64,000 bases of DNA, from NCBI RefSeq assembly GCF_038007285.1, contig NZ_JBBOWX010000001.1, positions 62,001 through 126,000 of the forward strand, read 5' to 3'. Source of the stretch: Sporosarcina sp. FSL K6-3457. GTDB lineage: Bacteria > Bacillota > Bacilli > Bacillales_A > Planococcaceae. The first letter of the stretch is position 1. Each line of letters starts with the position of its first letter. Of this stretch, positions 26,651 to 36,719 are shown piece by piece. The notes beneath the pieces are model-generated. The model was given only the letters and a program-made list of their open reading frames with translations. It ran no database searches and was not told the origin of the DNA. Both the position numbers and the translations under genes were made by a program.

Positions 26651-27001
26651 AGGAACTGCGTCTAGTTTTCTTATTGGATATTTATCAAGACCAACATCCC
26701 TAGAAGGAATAAATATGGAGGAGCCATATGCGATGACTCGCACGTACGGATCAGTGAGAGGTGCATGAATTTATTAACATGCACCTAATCCGGTCTGCAA
26801 CTAATTTAATTGACTGTGGATAACCTTCGGAACAGGTAAATACGAATCCTTGCTTTTTGTAAATTCGAAAATTTTTGTTGATGAATTGTTTCGGGTTCTT
26901 TTTTATGTGACTTGAGTCGATCCACATGGAAGCTTTATAGTTACTGAAAACATATAAGAGATTGGATGGTTATAAATCAGGGTTTTTATATCTCGGGACA
27001 A

Positions 27002-29365
27002 CTATAGAAATTTAGTATATGTTAAAGAGTTGACAAATTCTTGTATTTTTTCAAAATCTATATCTTTTTTATTGTTAACAGGTAAATAAATAATAGAGTT
27101 TTTCATTCTCTCAACATGCCATTTGCGACCATAGTTATACCTGAATTTCTCATGTTTTAACATAGCTATAATATACATAGCTATATTTTCATCCATCTTG
27201 AACTTCGGGTAAAGAACATTCACATCATCAGAGGCCCAAAAAGCATCGGGTTGATAGAAAGCTTCAGCTACTGAACCATTATAATTCACAGTAATTGTAT
27301 TACCTTCATGAATAGGTTCTTGTCCAATATATGCTGTTACCCCATTATTATTTTCTGTAGATCCGATAAAAGGCGTTGTCCCGGGTATCATATTGGCTTT
27401 AGTCAATCTTTTTCCTTTTCTAATATCAAAAAGTGTTTCAAGTCTGAATGCTTTCCATGAAGATTGTTTCACAGTTATTAAGCTTTTTGAATCATTATTA
27501 AGTCTGTTGTTTTTGGACATTTTATAGAGGGCATACTTTTGAACAGTTTTTTCAAAGTCTTCAATGTTTAGATTTTCAAAGCTAGTATCCATATAGGCTT
27601 CGGCACACCATTCATCTTCACTCGTAACATAGTGTGTTACAGCCTCGCCTGGAACACTTTCTCTATTTTTATATTGTTCAACCCATCTATTTTTAATATG
27701 CTTCCATTTTTTATGCAAATCTATTCTACCTAAGTGTTTGGTTTTAACTAGACCATCGTCTTTCCAATAACCAAACCAAGTCTTTCTATTTGTAATACTA
27801 TGAGGTTTGTGTGCTCTAAATACCATAATACAAGTTACTGTACCAACTGGATAAAATAAGTTCTCTGGCATAGACATTACGGCTTCTAATGTATGTTCTG
27901 CTAAAATGGCGGCTTTCATAGGATGACTATTTGTTGCGCAAGTAATAGGAACTATCGCAAACCCTATCCCTTCACTTTCCAAAGAATCTAACATTTGTTT
28001 AATAAATACTAGTTCATGCAGTCCCTCATCCGACTGAGAGTATGGTGGATTGATCATTCCAATATTCGGTTTATGGTTTTGTACTAATTGAATAATTCCC
28101 TCATCGAAACAGGAGCCTTGGAATAAGTTAGCTTTACCATCTCCCCTTAAAATCATGTTACTCGAAGCAAGTGCATACATATTTGGTTGCTGTTCAATTC
28201 CGATAAGACAACTTTCTTTGATGAATTTTCTTTGTTCTTCAGTGACTGACTTTCTCATCAGGTATTGCATCGAAGAAATTAAAAAAGCTCCCGTCCCTGT
28301 ACAGATATCTAATACTTTATCTGCGTGAATAACATTATCTTTGTCAGTAAATATAGATAGGTTAGCCAATTCGGCAAAGAGTTCTGTTATATGTCTTGGG
28401 GTTAAAACTATGCCTAAAGACTTTTTATCGCCACCAGTATATTTCAAGAACTCTCCGTAGAACTCTCCAACAACGTCGAAATCATGGTAAATATTTATAA
28501 ATGGCCATACTTTTTCATTCAAAAGCCTTATAAGCTCATTTAGTGGGCCTTTAGGATACCTTTTACTCGATTTCCCTAATTCAGGGTGTACGGCTATGCT
28601 TGAATATGGCTGGGTCATATTTGCTTTTTTAGAGTTTGGAATATCAGCAAGATTAATCTCTTCTTTGATAACTCGCATCCATTCCTGTTGTAATTTTTCT
28701 GGCTTATGCAGATCAAATGTTTTCGAGAAAACTTCGTTTTTTAGTGCTATTAGAGTTCCGCTTACTAGCAAAGGTTTTTCACTTTCAGTAAGTTTAGCAT
28801 GATCTCTCATAAATTCATGTAATTCTCTTGAAAATTCCATTAAGTTACTATACCTATTACTTACAACTTCTGGATCAAAGGCAGCGTATCGCATATAATC
28901 ATCAAAAGATATTATGCTTTCAATTGGCACAGCATTTTCGTCTATAAGAGTTTTCCCGTTTTTAGATGATTTGGAAACTAGAAGTGTGGTTATTTTTAAA
29001 GATTCAATCGTTTGACCACTTACAGCTATTGCTATTACATTAAAAGAATTAGACAATGCATTTGCATAATGTAGTACACCATCTACGGTGTACGAAGCTA
29101 TATTATTATGACTTTTACTCTCATGATATTTAGTATCGGCTTTACAGTCTATGATTATTAAGAAATCTGGGAAAGACGGTGAAGATACGATGAATTTTGG
29201 GTAACCTACTCCATTTTTTCCTGACTTGTTAGCATTTCTCAATAGTCTTTTCACTTCAGAAATTCTACTTTTTTGTTCCTCGATTATTATATCATTTTCA
29301 TCTTCATAATATTTCAGATTTCTAAATGCATCTCTAATGATATTTTCAGTTATTCTTTCATTCAA
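27002..29365 (-). CDS. fused nuclease-adenine methylase-specificity protein (Type IIG/Type I-like R-M)
   Basis: A 787-residue single-chain restriction-modification protein. The N-terminal part (about 1-130) holds a PD-(D/E)XK-like site, PDFLIIIDCK (66-75). A HsdM-type N6-adenine methylase follows, with motif I VLDICTGTGAFL (351-362) and motif IV NPPY (439-442). The C-terminus (about 650-787) is one specificity-subunit target-recognition domain, starting SSWKAFRLETLF and ending MKNSIIYLPV. The start is TTG at 29365 with GGGGAT upstream; no in-frame ATG lies near. It is the last gene of a three-gene operon behind a DUF262 and a HEPN-like gene. Base composition is clearly more AT-rich than the flanks, indicating transfer. 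Confidence 0.83.
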   Translation of the reverse strand: MNERITENIIRDAFRNLKYYEDENDIIIEEQKSRISEVKRLLRNANKSGKNGVGYPKFIVSSPSFPDFLIIIDCKADTKYHESKSHNNIASYTVDGVLHYANALSNSFNVIAIAVSGQTIESLKITTLLVSKSSKNGKTLIDENAVPIESIISFDDYMRYAAFDPEVVSNRYSNLMEFSRELHEFMRDHAKLTESEKPLLVSGTLIALKNEVFSKTFDLHKPEKLQQEWMRVIKEEINLADIPNSKKANMTQPYSSIAVHPELGKSSKRYPKGPLNELIRLLNEKVWPFINIYHDFDVVGEFYGEFLKYTGGDKKSLGIVLTPRHITELFAELANLSIFTDKDNVIHADKVLDICTGTGAFLISSMQYLMRKSVTEEQRKFIKESCLIGIEQQPNMYALASSNMILRGDGKANLFQGSCFDEGIIQLVQNHKPNIGMINPPYSQSDEGLHELVFIKQMLDSLESEGIGFAIVPITCATNSHPMKAAILAEHTLEAVMSMPENLFYPVGTVTCIMVFRAHKPHSITNRKTWFGYWKDDGLVKTKHLGRIDLHKKWKHIKNRWVEQYKNRESVPGEAVTHYVTSEDEWCAEAYMDTSFENLNIEDFEKTVQKYALYKMSKNNRLNNDSKSLITVKQSSWKAFRLETLFDIRKGKRLTKANMIPGTTPFIGSTENNNGVTAYIGQEPIHEGNTITVNYNGSVAEAFYQPDAFWASDDVNVLYPKFKMDENIAMYIIAMLKHEKFRYNYGRKWHVERMKNSIIYLPVNNKKDIDFEKIQEFVNSLTYTKFL

Positions 29366-29422
29366 TTTAAAACAATCCCCATCTAAAGTGAAATGAAGAT
29401 TCTAGAATAGAACCTTCGGACC

Positions 29423-30028
29423 TTATTGATTTTGTATAGCATATTCTTTTTTTAAAACCTTCATCCAATCGTTGCAAGCCACAAGGACTTTATATAATGT
29501 TTTGTCCTCATCTGAATTTAAAAAAGAAATTTCACTATCAGGTATAAGTTTTGTGTCAAATGCATTTGAGATATCTGGTCGGACCTCGTGTGCTAATTTA
29601 TTGCGGATATTCAGAATATCAATTACTATTTCAGAGTCTAATTTAGACGCTTGGGAACTAAATAGTTTATGTGAATTTTCATGAATTTTTATATCTTTAA
29701 ACTGTAAGGTGAACTTTAATATTTGATTAAGTGTCAAAACCTTCATATGTTCGAATAGACTAGCTTTATATTTAATAGATTGTTCATTCATTATTATTTT
29801 CATGCTTTTAACATCGAACCTTTCTTGGCTTTTCCTAGAAACCGCCCCCATAAAGAAAAACCATTTTTGATATAGTTCGTGCTTATTTTCTATGTCTTCA
29901 TTATATATTCTAACAAACTCTTCAATTAAATATGTTTTCATATGCAATTCAAATTCGGGAAAACTCTCCCAAAAATCGAAAAAAATATCTTGATAGCTTT
30001 TATAGTTAGAGCTTTGAGATAACATCAT
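29423..30028 (-). CDS. small HEPN-like protein
   Basis: A 201-residue, largely helical protein with no clear named family. The C-terminal half carries ILNIRNKLAHEV with RNKLAH at 142-147, fitting the Rx4-6H motif of HEPN ribonucleases and HEPN-like substrate-binding domains. Acidic and lysine-rich helices surround it. The gene overlaps the end of the DUF262 gene by 23 nt and has its own GGTAGGTG site 6 nt before the ATG, so it belongs to the same operon. In a defence setting this could be an RNA-cutting effector or a structural partner; the sequence does not decide. Confidence 0.65.
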   Translation of the reverse strand: MMLSQSSNYKSYQDIFFDFWESFPEFELHMKTYLIEEFVRIYNEDIENKHELYQKWFFFMGAVSRKSQERFDVKSMKIIMNEQSIKYKASLFEHMKVLTLNQILKFTLQFKDIKIHENSHKLFSSQASKLDSEIVIDILNIRNKLAHEVRPDISNAFDTKLIPDSEISFLNSDEDKTLYKVLVACNDWMKVLKKEYAIQNQ

Positions 30029-31187
30029 TTACAACACCTACCCTGGCATTTACATTCGTGGTAGTTGACAAAGACTTTTCGAATGTGTTTAAAAAGTCCT
30101 GGCAACTGTATAATTTATTAATAATGTCATCGATATTGCTTTCAGAAATAACTTTGTAAAATGGCATTAAAGCATCTAAAGTATATTCAGTAGACTTACT
30201 AAGTCCTTTCTCTTCTTCAGCTTTTTTAATTACATCGGATTTATTAAGCAATTCTTTTAATAAATATACTGTTTTAACTACTTTAGGAATGTCCTTATTA
30301 GTTATCTTTAATTCAGCTGTATTGTTTTGATATTTCTGCAAAACTGTATTTATCATATCCTTTGGTCTAGAGTTATACTTTTCGAAATATACTACTCCAT
30401 TCTCATTTCTAAATTGTTCAATGTAAGCGAGAGACTGAAACACCCTATTTATATTTTTAAATCTCTTTTTCTCAGCAGGTGAAAATGCCGTTGCGAATGT
30501 ACCGAATTCCTCTATTTTTTTAACTTCTTCACGAACTTCATCCGTTATATTAGAGGCGTAAATTGCATTTCTCAGTTCAGCTTGGGTTAATTTAATGCTT
30601 CCCCTATTCAATCTTGCAAATACATCATACTTAATTTCTGGATGAGCATTTTGTGATATTACGTATAAGTCTATAACTGAAGATAGCATTTTTTCAACTT
30701 CATCAGGAAAACTCTGTTCAATGTATTCAAAATCTTTACTTCCAAAAAGATCTGCATAGTATTGAAGGTCACTTGTTAAGTTTAATTTGTTATCAAAAAA
30801 GTTTTGAATGGATGTAAGACGTTGTTTTCCATCGACAACCTCATAAGTAATTGAGTCTAGGGCTTTTTTCGGCCTTATTTCAGCCAAATAAATTGGTGGA
30901 ATGATTATTCCTATAAATAATGATTCAATAAATTGGGATTGCGTATCTTTATTCCATACTTCTTTTCTCTGGTAGTTGGGATCTAACTTAATAATACCTG
31001 CTTTAACTTTTTGGTATATTTCAGATAAACTCCAGGTGTGTTTTAATATTTTAAGACTCTTTAGTTGTTCACGCTTCTCTTCATAGTCAATAGTATGTGG
31101 TTGATCTTCTGATTTTTCAAATATGTTTTCTCCATGAACTAAATCATCGTCGGGGTTTTCAATCAATTCTAGCTCTTCTTTATCCAT
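30006..31187 (-). CDS. DUF262 (GmrS/ParB-like) protein
   Basis: A 393-residue protein. The DUF262 domain (about 50-230) shows the conserved NYQRKEVW (71-78), the loop VVDGKQRLTS with DGKQR at 119-123, and the later LNRGSIKLTQAELRNA segment. DUF262 is the NTP-binding, ParB-like part of GmrSD and other DNA-modification-dependent defence proteins. No DUF1524 HNH nuclease domain is present, so the nuclease may be supplied by the operon partners. AAGGAGG sits 7 nt before the ATG. It leads the AT-rich operon DUF262-HEPN-methylase. Confidence 0.82.
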   Translation of the reverse strand: MDKEELELIENPDDDLVHGENIFEKSEDQPHTIDYEEKREQLKSLKILKHTWSLSEIYQKVKAGIIKLDPNYQRKEVWNKDTQSQFIESLFIGIIIPPIYLAEIRPKKALDSITYEVVDGKQRLTSIQNFFDNKLNLTSDLQYYADLFGSKDFEYIEQSFPDEVEKMLSSVIDLYVISQNAHPEIKYDVFARLNRGSIKLTQAELRNAIYASNITDEVREEVKKIEEFGTFATAFSPAEKKRFKNINRVFQSLAYIEQFRNENGVVYFEKYNSRPKDMINTVLQKYQNNTAELKITNKDIPKVVKTVYLLKELLNKSDVIKKAEEEKGLSKSTEYTLDALMPFYKVISESNIDDIINKLYSCQDFLNTFEKSLSTTTNVNARVGVVNDVISKL

Positions 31188-31616
31188 ACTGATTCCTCCT
31201 TAATTAACTACCTATTTAATATTCTACGGAATCTCAATTGAATATACAAACTAACTTTCTAATTAAATTATTTTTTACTACAATATCCCTCTCCTTTTCA
31301 GAGTATAAGGAAGAAACTATTGTCATTTCTAATGATAGACTATGCAGATCCAAGTGTTTTGCCGATATCAATATTTAATGAAGGCTGGATACGTAAGCTA
31401 ACTATCAAAAAGTAAGGTTTTTCCGCCTCTCTTATCGGCATTAATTGTATTTAACAGGGGAAGATTGTCTCCTTTATTTTTTGCTGGTAGCGGGCTGTTC
31501 GCTTACCTGCCTCCCCCTGAATGTCAAGCAGCCTGAGACGCAGCGCTACAAGTGAATAGTGGTCACGACAGCTTAGAACGTTAATTATTCGCAAATTGAT
31601 TCAACCATAAACAAAC

Positions 31617-31669
31617 AAGGTGCCTAATCCCAAACAACTAAACACCGTCGGGAACCAAGCACCTTATTT
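31617..31669 (+). terminator. Terminator-like hairpin without an upstream gene
   Basis: Arms AAGGTGCCTAATCCC and GGGAACCAAGCACCTT end in ATTTC. No plus-strand gene precedes it, so it may be the leftover end of a deleted gene. The stretch 31188-31793 holds no other feature that I can support. Confidence 0.5.
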
Positions 31670-31793
31670 CATTCCGCCCAACCCCATCAGTATAATCTCA
31701 AATCCATCTAGACACCACCACCCATCATTGATAGCATAAGACAAGCACCACTACCTTCAAATAACGCTGAATAATGCAGATACGGAGAATAAA

Positions 31794-32990
31794 ATGAAAA
31801 AATTCATATGGATTGCTTCACTAATTTATTGTTTAAACGGTTTCGGCCATATCATCATCGGAACTGTTTTAGAACCGATGGTTGATTCATATGGGATTCA
31901 TTACAAGGATGGCGGACAGCTGATTATGAATCAGTTTTTGGGCTTTTTAGGTGGAGTGATGTTTGCACCGCTTATCGTCAATCGGCTTGGCCGGAGAACA
32001 ACGATTTTTCTTGCCTTGCTTATTTTTGCTCTTTCCCAGTTTGTGTTTGGTGTTTTACCTAATTGGAATGTGATGTTAGCTGTCGCACCGTTTGCTGGGG
32101 CGGGAATAGGGGTTGCGGAGACGATTGTTGCTTCTCTTATTATTGGTCATTTGAAGGAAAAGAAGGCTACGACACTTGTTATCGTTGAAATCTTTTTTGG
32201 AGTTGGCGCATTGGCGATTCCAGTCATCTCTGCCTTTTTGATCATGACGGGTGTATGGAATTTTTCGTTTACATTTGTAGCGGTGTTTGCTTCGGTCATT
32301 ATGCTACTCTGGTTACTTCTTCCGTTTGGGGAATTGGATCCAGTTTTAAAAAGGCAGCCGGAAGTTTTACCTGAAGATGGGCATAAACCTGTGAAAAAAC
32401 GTTACTCTAGAAGGCAATTGCCGATTATTGCGACGGGTGCGGTGTTTTTCTTTATGTATGTGGGCACTGAAATGGTGTTGCCAAACTACTTGCCGACAAT
32501 CTTGAGCAAAACAACGAATTTAGATGCTTCCACACTGGCTTTAAGTATTACAGTCTTTTGGGCAGCGATGACACTTGGACGTATCAGTATGACGGGTATC
32601 ATAGATAGAATAGGCTATAGCAAGCTCTTTATTATTTGCTGTACGGGTCAGTTTTTTACCCTGTTGATGTTTGCTTATTCAACTTCGGTCATGTTTAGTT
32701 TTATCTCCATATTCTTGACGGGTTTATTAATGGGAGGAGTCTTCTCCATCGGCCTCTTGATTGTGAATGAAACGTCTAAAGGATTGGAGGAATGGACAAC
32801 GAGTATACTGATGGCCATGGGGGGATTAGGTGGTGCATTCTTGCCAAGAATTGTTGGCGAACTGATCGATCGTTACCCAATTAGCGTCACCCTATGGGCA
32901 CTTGTATTATGTGCTTTTATTCTTGTGAGCTTAATGGCCGTTATTTTTTACTTTAGGAAAAGGGCAATTCCTACAATACAGGCTAACTAG
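31794..32990 (+). CDS. MFS transporter (sugar-permease-like)
   Basis: A 398-residue major facilitator with 12 predicted helices and a basic central loop (KKRYSRRQL). The loop 2-3 signature appears as APLIVNRLGRRTTIFL. The closest appearance is to the YfkF/FucP-like group of small-molecule permeases, but the substrate is not evident. GGAG lies 6 nt before the ATG, and a strong terminator follows at 33025. It is a single-gene unit at the right border of the defence-like island. Confidence 0.8.
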   Translation: MKKFIWIASLIYCLNGFGHIIIGTVLEPMVDSYGIHYKDGGQLIMNQFLGFLGGVMFAPLIVNRLGRRTTIFLALLIFALSQFVFGVLPNWNVMLAVAPFAGAGIGVAETIVASLIIGHLKEKKATTLVIVEIFFGVGALAIPVISAFLIMTGVWNFSFTFVAVFASVIMLLWLLLPFGELDPVLKRQPEVLPEDGHKPVKKRYSRRQLPIIATGAVFFFMYVGTEMVLPNYLPTILSKTTNLDASTLALSITVFWAAMTLGRISMTGIIDRIGYSKLFIICCTGQFFTLLMFAYSTSVMFSFISIFLTGLLMGGVFSIGLLIVNETSKGLEEWTTSILMAMGGLGGAFLPRIVGELIDRYPISVTLWALVLCAFILVSLMAVIFYFRKRAIPTIQAN

Positions 32991-33024
32991 GAACTTCTGT
33001 TATTGGGGAATTGATTCGACCATA

Positions 33025-33084
33025 AAAAAACAGGTGTCTGGTCTCAACAAGTAAAGTTTGTTTGAGAACCAGGCACCTGTTTTA
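33025..33084. terminator. Strong bidirectional terminator
   Basis: Arms AAAACAGGTGTCTGGTCTCAA and its near-complement ending AGGCACCTGTTTT enclose a 16-nt loop. It serves both the plus-strand MFS gene and the minus-strand PTS operon. Confidence 0.85.
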
Positions 33085-33116
33085 TGGAGTTCATTTCATA
33101 CTACGAGTTTAGCCCT

Positions 33117-33560
33117 TTAAGCGGATTGTAGTACTTCCAAGAATTCTTGTTCATTTTTAGCGACATACAGTTTCTCTGTTTTGTCTTCATCTATTAGAAT
33201 ATCGGACAACTCCGATAAAAGATCTAAGTGACTTTCTGAGTCTGTTGCAGCTAAGGTGATAATTAGTTTTACTGGATCGAATAATTCTGAACCAAAAGGC
33301 ACTGGTTCATCGAAGGTCGTAAAAGAAAGTCCTTGCTCTACTACTCCGTATTCAGGTCTCGCATGAGCGAGTGCAATGTGCTTTGTTATCACAATATATG
33401 GGCCGTTTTCCTCAACTGCCTTAATCATAGCATCTACATAGGATGGTTTTATTTTTTTAGATGCTACTAATGATTGAGCAGCTATGTGAATAGCCTCTTT
33501 CCAATCCTTAGCTTTTTCATTCACTTTTATATCACTCAATTTCACTTCATTAATTAGCAT
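33117..33560 (-). CDS. PTS IIA component (mannitol/ascorbate type)
   Basis: A 147-residue phosphocarrier of the fructose-mannitol IIA fold. The active His is in HIALAHARPEYGV (AHARP, about residue 67), the form found in UlaC/SgaA and mannitol-type IIA proteins. It passes phosphate from HPr to the IIB domain encoded upstream (34249-35652). It lies 13 nt after the HAD gene in the same operon and is the last gene. Its ribosome site is weak (AAGTAG-like), suggesting coupling to the gene before. Separate IIA and fused IICB proteins are normal for mannitol-type systems. Confidence 0.85.
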   Translation of the reverse strand: MLINEVKLSDIKVNEKAKDWKEAIHIAAQSLVASKKIKPSYVDAMIKAVEENGPYIVITKHIALAHARPEYGVVEQGLSFTTFDEPVPFGSELFDPVKLIITLAATDSESHLDLLSELSDILIDEDKTEKLYVAKNEQEFLEVLQSA

Positions 33561-33573
33561 ATCGACACTACTT

Positions 33574-34227
33574 TCATTGGAATTTTTGTATTATACTTTT
33601 TAACTCAACCTTTTCTAACGAATCAACTTTGATAAAATAATTCTGGAATGAAGAATGTTTAGTCACATCATTTGTACATACGATTGTATCGATACCTGCA
33701 TTATTTCCTGCTAAAAGACCACTTGCAGAGTCCTCAATAATAATCGCTTCTTCTTTTTTTATACCCAATTCTTCAATAGCTTTGTTAAATAAATCTGGGT
33801 GTGGTTTAATTCGGGCTACATCCTCTGAAGTAATAATTACATCAAAGTGTTGTATGATGTGAAGCCTTGTTAAGTGAGTGATAGGCTTTGTCCTAGTGGC
33901 AGAAGTTGCTAAAGCCAATAAGAGATTTTCATTCTTTATATTCTTTATGAATTCCAGAACTCCCTCTTTAGGTGGAAGATTCTCACTTCTGTCTATAAAG
34001 TTTTGTTTAGTTTCCTCATTAAACTGATTTCTATCTACTATTATATCATGTTTTTTTTCTAGCATATCGAAAAGCTCTCCAGAATGAGAACCCACACAAA
34101 CTAAAAACTCTTCAATTGTTAAGTCGTAATTCCAATTCTTTTTTAACCATTCACTAAAAATTTCAAACCAAATCACTTCTGTATCCACTATAACTCCATC
34201 GAAATCCATTATTACAGCCTTCAGCAT
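33574..34227 (-). CDS. HAD-superfamily sugar phosphatase / phosphoglucomutase-like
   Basis: A 217-residue HAD hydrolase of the beta-phosphoglucomutase/phosphatase group. Motif I is DFDGVIVDTE (about 8-17), motif II is the Ser/Thr in LATSATRTKP, motif III the Lys in IKPHPDLF, and motif IV EDSASGLLAG. The cap domain is helical. The substrate is probably the sugar phosphate brought in by the neighbouring PTS, by operon context only. It lies between the IICB and IIA genes, 21 nt after the former. Confidence 0.85.
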   Translation of the reverse strand: MLKAVIMDFDGVIVDTEVIWFEIFSEWLKKNWNYDLTIEEFLVCVGSHSGELFDMLEKKHDIIVDRNQFNEETKQNFIDRSENLPPKEGVLEFIKNIKNENLLLALATSATRTKPITHLTRLHIIQHFDVIITSEDVARIKPHPDLFNKAIEELGIKKEEAIIIEDSASGLLAGNNAGIDTIVCTNDVTKHSSFQNYFIKVDSLEKVELKSIIQKFQ

Positions 34228-34248
34228 AGATTAAACTCCTCTATCAAC

Positions 34249-35652
34249 TTATTTTTCCCTTGACTCAACTAATTTATTAACTAACTCGCTATATTCTGGG
34301 GCATTTAAGTAATCAGATATGGCGATACAATGCGTACTAGGTTGTTTTTCAGAGACCCTATCCACTAAAGATTGATGCGTAACGATGATATCTGCTTCCG
34401 TTGGTAAATTACTGATTGAAATATGGAAGACTGATATATCATCGATACCGGATTTCCTTATTTTCTTCTGCAGTATATTGGCACCCATAGCACTTGAACC
34501 TAGTCCAGCATCACAAGCATATGCAATTTTAAATATGCCCGAGTAGTCTACACTTTCGATTTTAGAAGCAGTGAAGACAGAAGAAATACTGCTTTCCTTA
34601 CCTTTTAGTTCTTCCATTTTTACTGCTGCTTCTTGTAACTCCGTATCACTATTCTTAGATCGTTTAACTAAAGGAATCGCAATCAAACAGGTAACGGCTG
34701 CTGAAGCTAATACAGAAATTAAAATTTGAATATAATCTCCACTAGCAGACATCATTAAAATAGCCAATATACTACCTGGTGAGGCAACTCCTACTAAACC
34801 TACATCAAACAAACTGAATAAAAATGTACCTGTTACTCCACCAAGGATTAGTGGTAATACAAGGATAGGATTCATTAAAACAAACGGGAAATAGATTTCA
34901 TGAATTCCACCAAAGAAGTGGATAATCCCTGATCCCATTGCTGAACCTTTAGCGTTTCCTTTACCTGCAATCATGTAGGCTAATAATATACCTAAACCAG
35001 GTCCAGGATTTGATTCTAATAGATATAAAATAGACTTTCCAAATTCACCTATTTGCATGCTGCCCAGAGGACTTAATATTCCTTGACCTATGGCATTATT
35101 TAAGAATAATATTTTAGCTGGCTCAATAAAAATCGCTGTTAAAGGAAGCAAGTTATTATTTACTAATACATCTACCCCTGCAGATAATACACTCGTTAAA
35201 ATAGCCACAAATGGCGCAATAACGATATAGCCTAACCAAGCTAAAATGGCTCCAAAAATCCCAACTGAAAAGTTATTAACTAACAATTCAAACCCCGTAG
35301 GAATCTTACCATCAATCAATTGATCAAATTTCTTTAAAATCCATGCAGACAAAGGTCCTAATATCATTGCACCGATAAACATCGTTACGTCTGCACCAAG
35401 GATTGCTCCCATTGTGGCAACTGTAGCTATTACTCCACCGCGATAGTCATGCACCGCTTTACCGGCAGCAAATGCGATAAGTATAGGCAATAAATAAGTC
35501 AGCATTGGACCTATAAACTCTTTCAAAGTAGCACTATCTATAGCAACCGCAATGGCTGTTATTATCCCCCAGGCCATGAAGGCACCTAAGTTTGGAATAA
35601 CCATCCCGCTTAACTTACTCCCAAATCGTTGGGCCTTTACTCTTAATGACAT
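34249..35652 (-). CDS. PTS mannitol-type IICB permease
   Basis: A 467-residue PTS permease. The IIC domain (about 1-340) has eight or more membrane segments and the mannitol-family landmarks GIHEIYFPFVLMNP and the N-terminal LSGMVIPNLGAFMAWG. The IIB domain follows (about 375-467) with phospho-Cys in YACDAGLGSSAMGA. No IIA domain is fused; a separate IIA gene lies downstream. Despite the MtlA-like build, the operon has no mannitol-1-phosphate dehydrogenase. The neighbouring oxidoreductase, HAD enzyme and NanE suggest another polyol, inositol-like or amino-sugar substrate. Confidence 0.87.
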   Translation of the reverse strand: MSLRVKAQRFGSKLSGMVIPNLGAFMAWGIITAIAVAIDSATLKEFIGPMLTYLLPILIAFAAGKAVHDYRGGVIATVATMGAILGADVTMFIGAMILGPLSAWILKKFDQLIDGKIPTGFELLVNNFSVGIFGAILAWLGYIVIAPFVAILTSVLSAGVDVLVNNNLLPLTAIFIEPAKILFLNNAIGQGILSPLGSMQIGEFGKSILYLLESNPGPGLGILLAYMIAGKGNAKGSAMGSGIIHFFGGIHEIYFPFVLMNPILVLPLILGGVTGTFLFSLFDVGLVGVASPGSILAILMMSASGDYIQILISVLASAAVTCLIAIPLVKRSKNSDTELQEAAVKMEELKGKESSISSVFTASKIESVDYSGIFKIAYACDAGLGSSAMGANILQKKIRKSGIDDISVFHISISNLPTEADIIVTHQSLVDRVSEKQPSTHCIAISDYLNAPEYSELVNKLVESREK

Positions 35653-35717
35653 AATAATACCTCCCTTTAAGGTAAATGCAGTTGAAGGCTCTAAAGCAAC
35701 AGCTACATTTTTTTATA

Positions 35718-36719
35718 TTATAGACTTACTTCTTTCCCCTCTTTAATGGACCGTTCAATCGCATCAACAACCCTTAGAGAATCCAATGCTTCCTTAGGAG
35801 TAATAATGGATTTTCTATTATTCATGGAATCATTAACAAAGGCCATAATTTCTTCTGCCAAAGCTCCGCTCACTTCTCCGTTTACATAGTACCAATGTCT
35901 AGAATCAGGATAAGAAATCCCACTATTAGTAACGAATTTTACTCCATTGTCACAAGAATCAATGTAAGCAACCCCTTTTGTGCCTACTAATTCTAATTTG
36001 TCATCAATAATAGTTGGGGAATTTTCAGGAAGAACCCAACAAGCTTCAAGACAGGCAATAGCACCATTTTCATAGGTAACTAATGCATAAATGACATCAC
36101 TCATTCCTTGTTCTTTAAGCAATACGCTTCGATTTTTTGCAAATACACTCACTGGTTCACATCCCATATACCAGTTGATGTAATCGATGTCATGAATCAT
36201 GACATGCATACTCAAATCGGAGGCACCAACATAGCGTTTAGGTCCTGTAATAGGACTATTTCTTCTGCAATATAAGTGAATGATATCTCCTAACTCCCCA
36301 TTATCTAGGCGTTGTTTAACCATATTGAATCTTGGATCATATCTTAATAAAAATCCGACAGTAAAGACTTTGTCGTAATCCTTTGTAATTTCATAAATTG
36401 CTTGTCCATCTTCCAATTCTTTTGCAATTGGTTTTTCTAATAAAATATGCTTATTATTTTTCACGGCAATTTCAACAGCATCTCTATGAATATTATCTGG
36501 CAATACAATACTGACTGCATCAATATTCGGGTCTTCTAATAGGTCTTTGTATTCCTTGTAAACCTTACAACCAAATATTTTTTCAACTTCTGCCCTTCTT
36601 TCATCATTGAATTCGCACAAAGCTATTAATTCTACTTGGGGTAATTTACTATAAATCTCCGCGTGATATGTCCCCATTTGTCCTACTCCAATGACACCAA
36701 CTCTTAGCTTGTTTTCCAT
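35718..36719 (-). CDS. Gfo/Idh/MocA-family oxidoreductase
   Basis: A 333-residue NAD(P)-dependent dehydrogenase. The Rossmann motif VGVIGVGQMGTYHAEIY opens it, the catalytic EKP motif is in HILLEKPIAKE (about 95), and the second conserved region is HVMIHDIDYINWY, with the His/Asp pair used by inositol- and sugar-dehydrogenases. The ATG at 36719 is preferred (AAGGGA upstream); TTG at 36728 is too close to that site. It is the first gene of the minus-strand operon and is divergent from the RpiR regulator. It likely oxidises or epimerises the imported sugar, but the substrate is not readable. Confidence 0.85.
   Translation of the reverse strand: MENKLRVGVIGVGQMGTYHAEIYSKLPQVELIALCEFNDERRAEVEKIFGCKVYKEYKDLLEDPNIDAVSIVLPDNIHRDAVEIAVKNNKHILLEKPIAKELEDGQAIYEITKDYDKVFTVGFLLRYDPRFNMVKQRLDNGELGDIIHLYCRRNSPITGPKRYVGASDLSMHVMIHDIDYINWYMGCEPVSVFAKNRSVLLKEQGMSDVIYALVTYENGAIACLEACWVLPENSPTIIDDKLELVGTKGVAYIDSCDNGVKFVTNSGISYPDSRHWYYVNGEVSGALAEEIMAFVNDSMNNRKSIITPKEALDSLRVVDAIERSIKEGKEVSL

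Noticed and set aside
27002..31187. BREX or DISARM system
   Set aside because: None of the other BREX or DISARM core genes (PglZ, BrxC, drmA/drmB) is present.
31188..31793. Possible gene between the DUF262 gene and the MFS gene
   Set aside because: No frame with start, ribosome site and length; only an orphan terminator-like hairpin.
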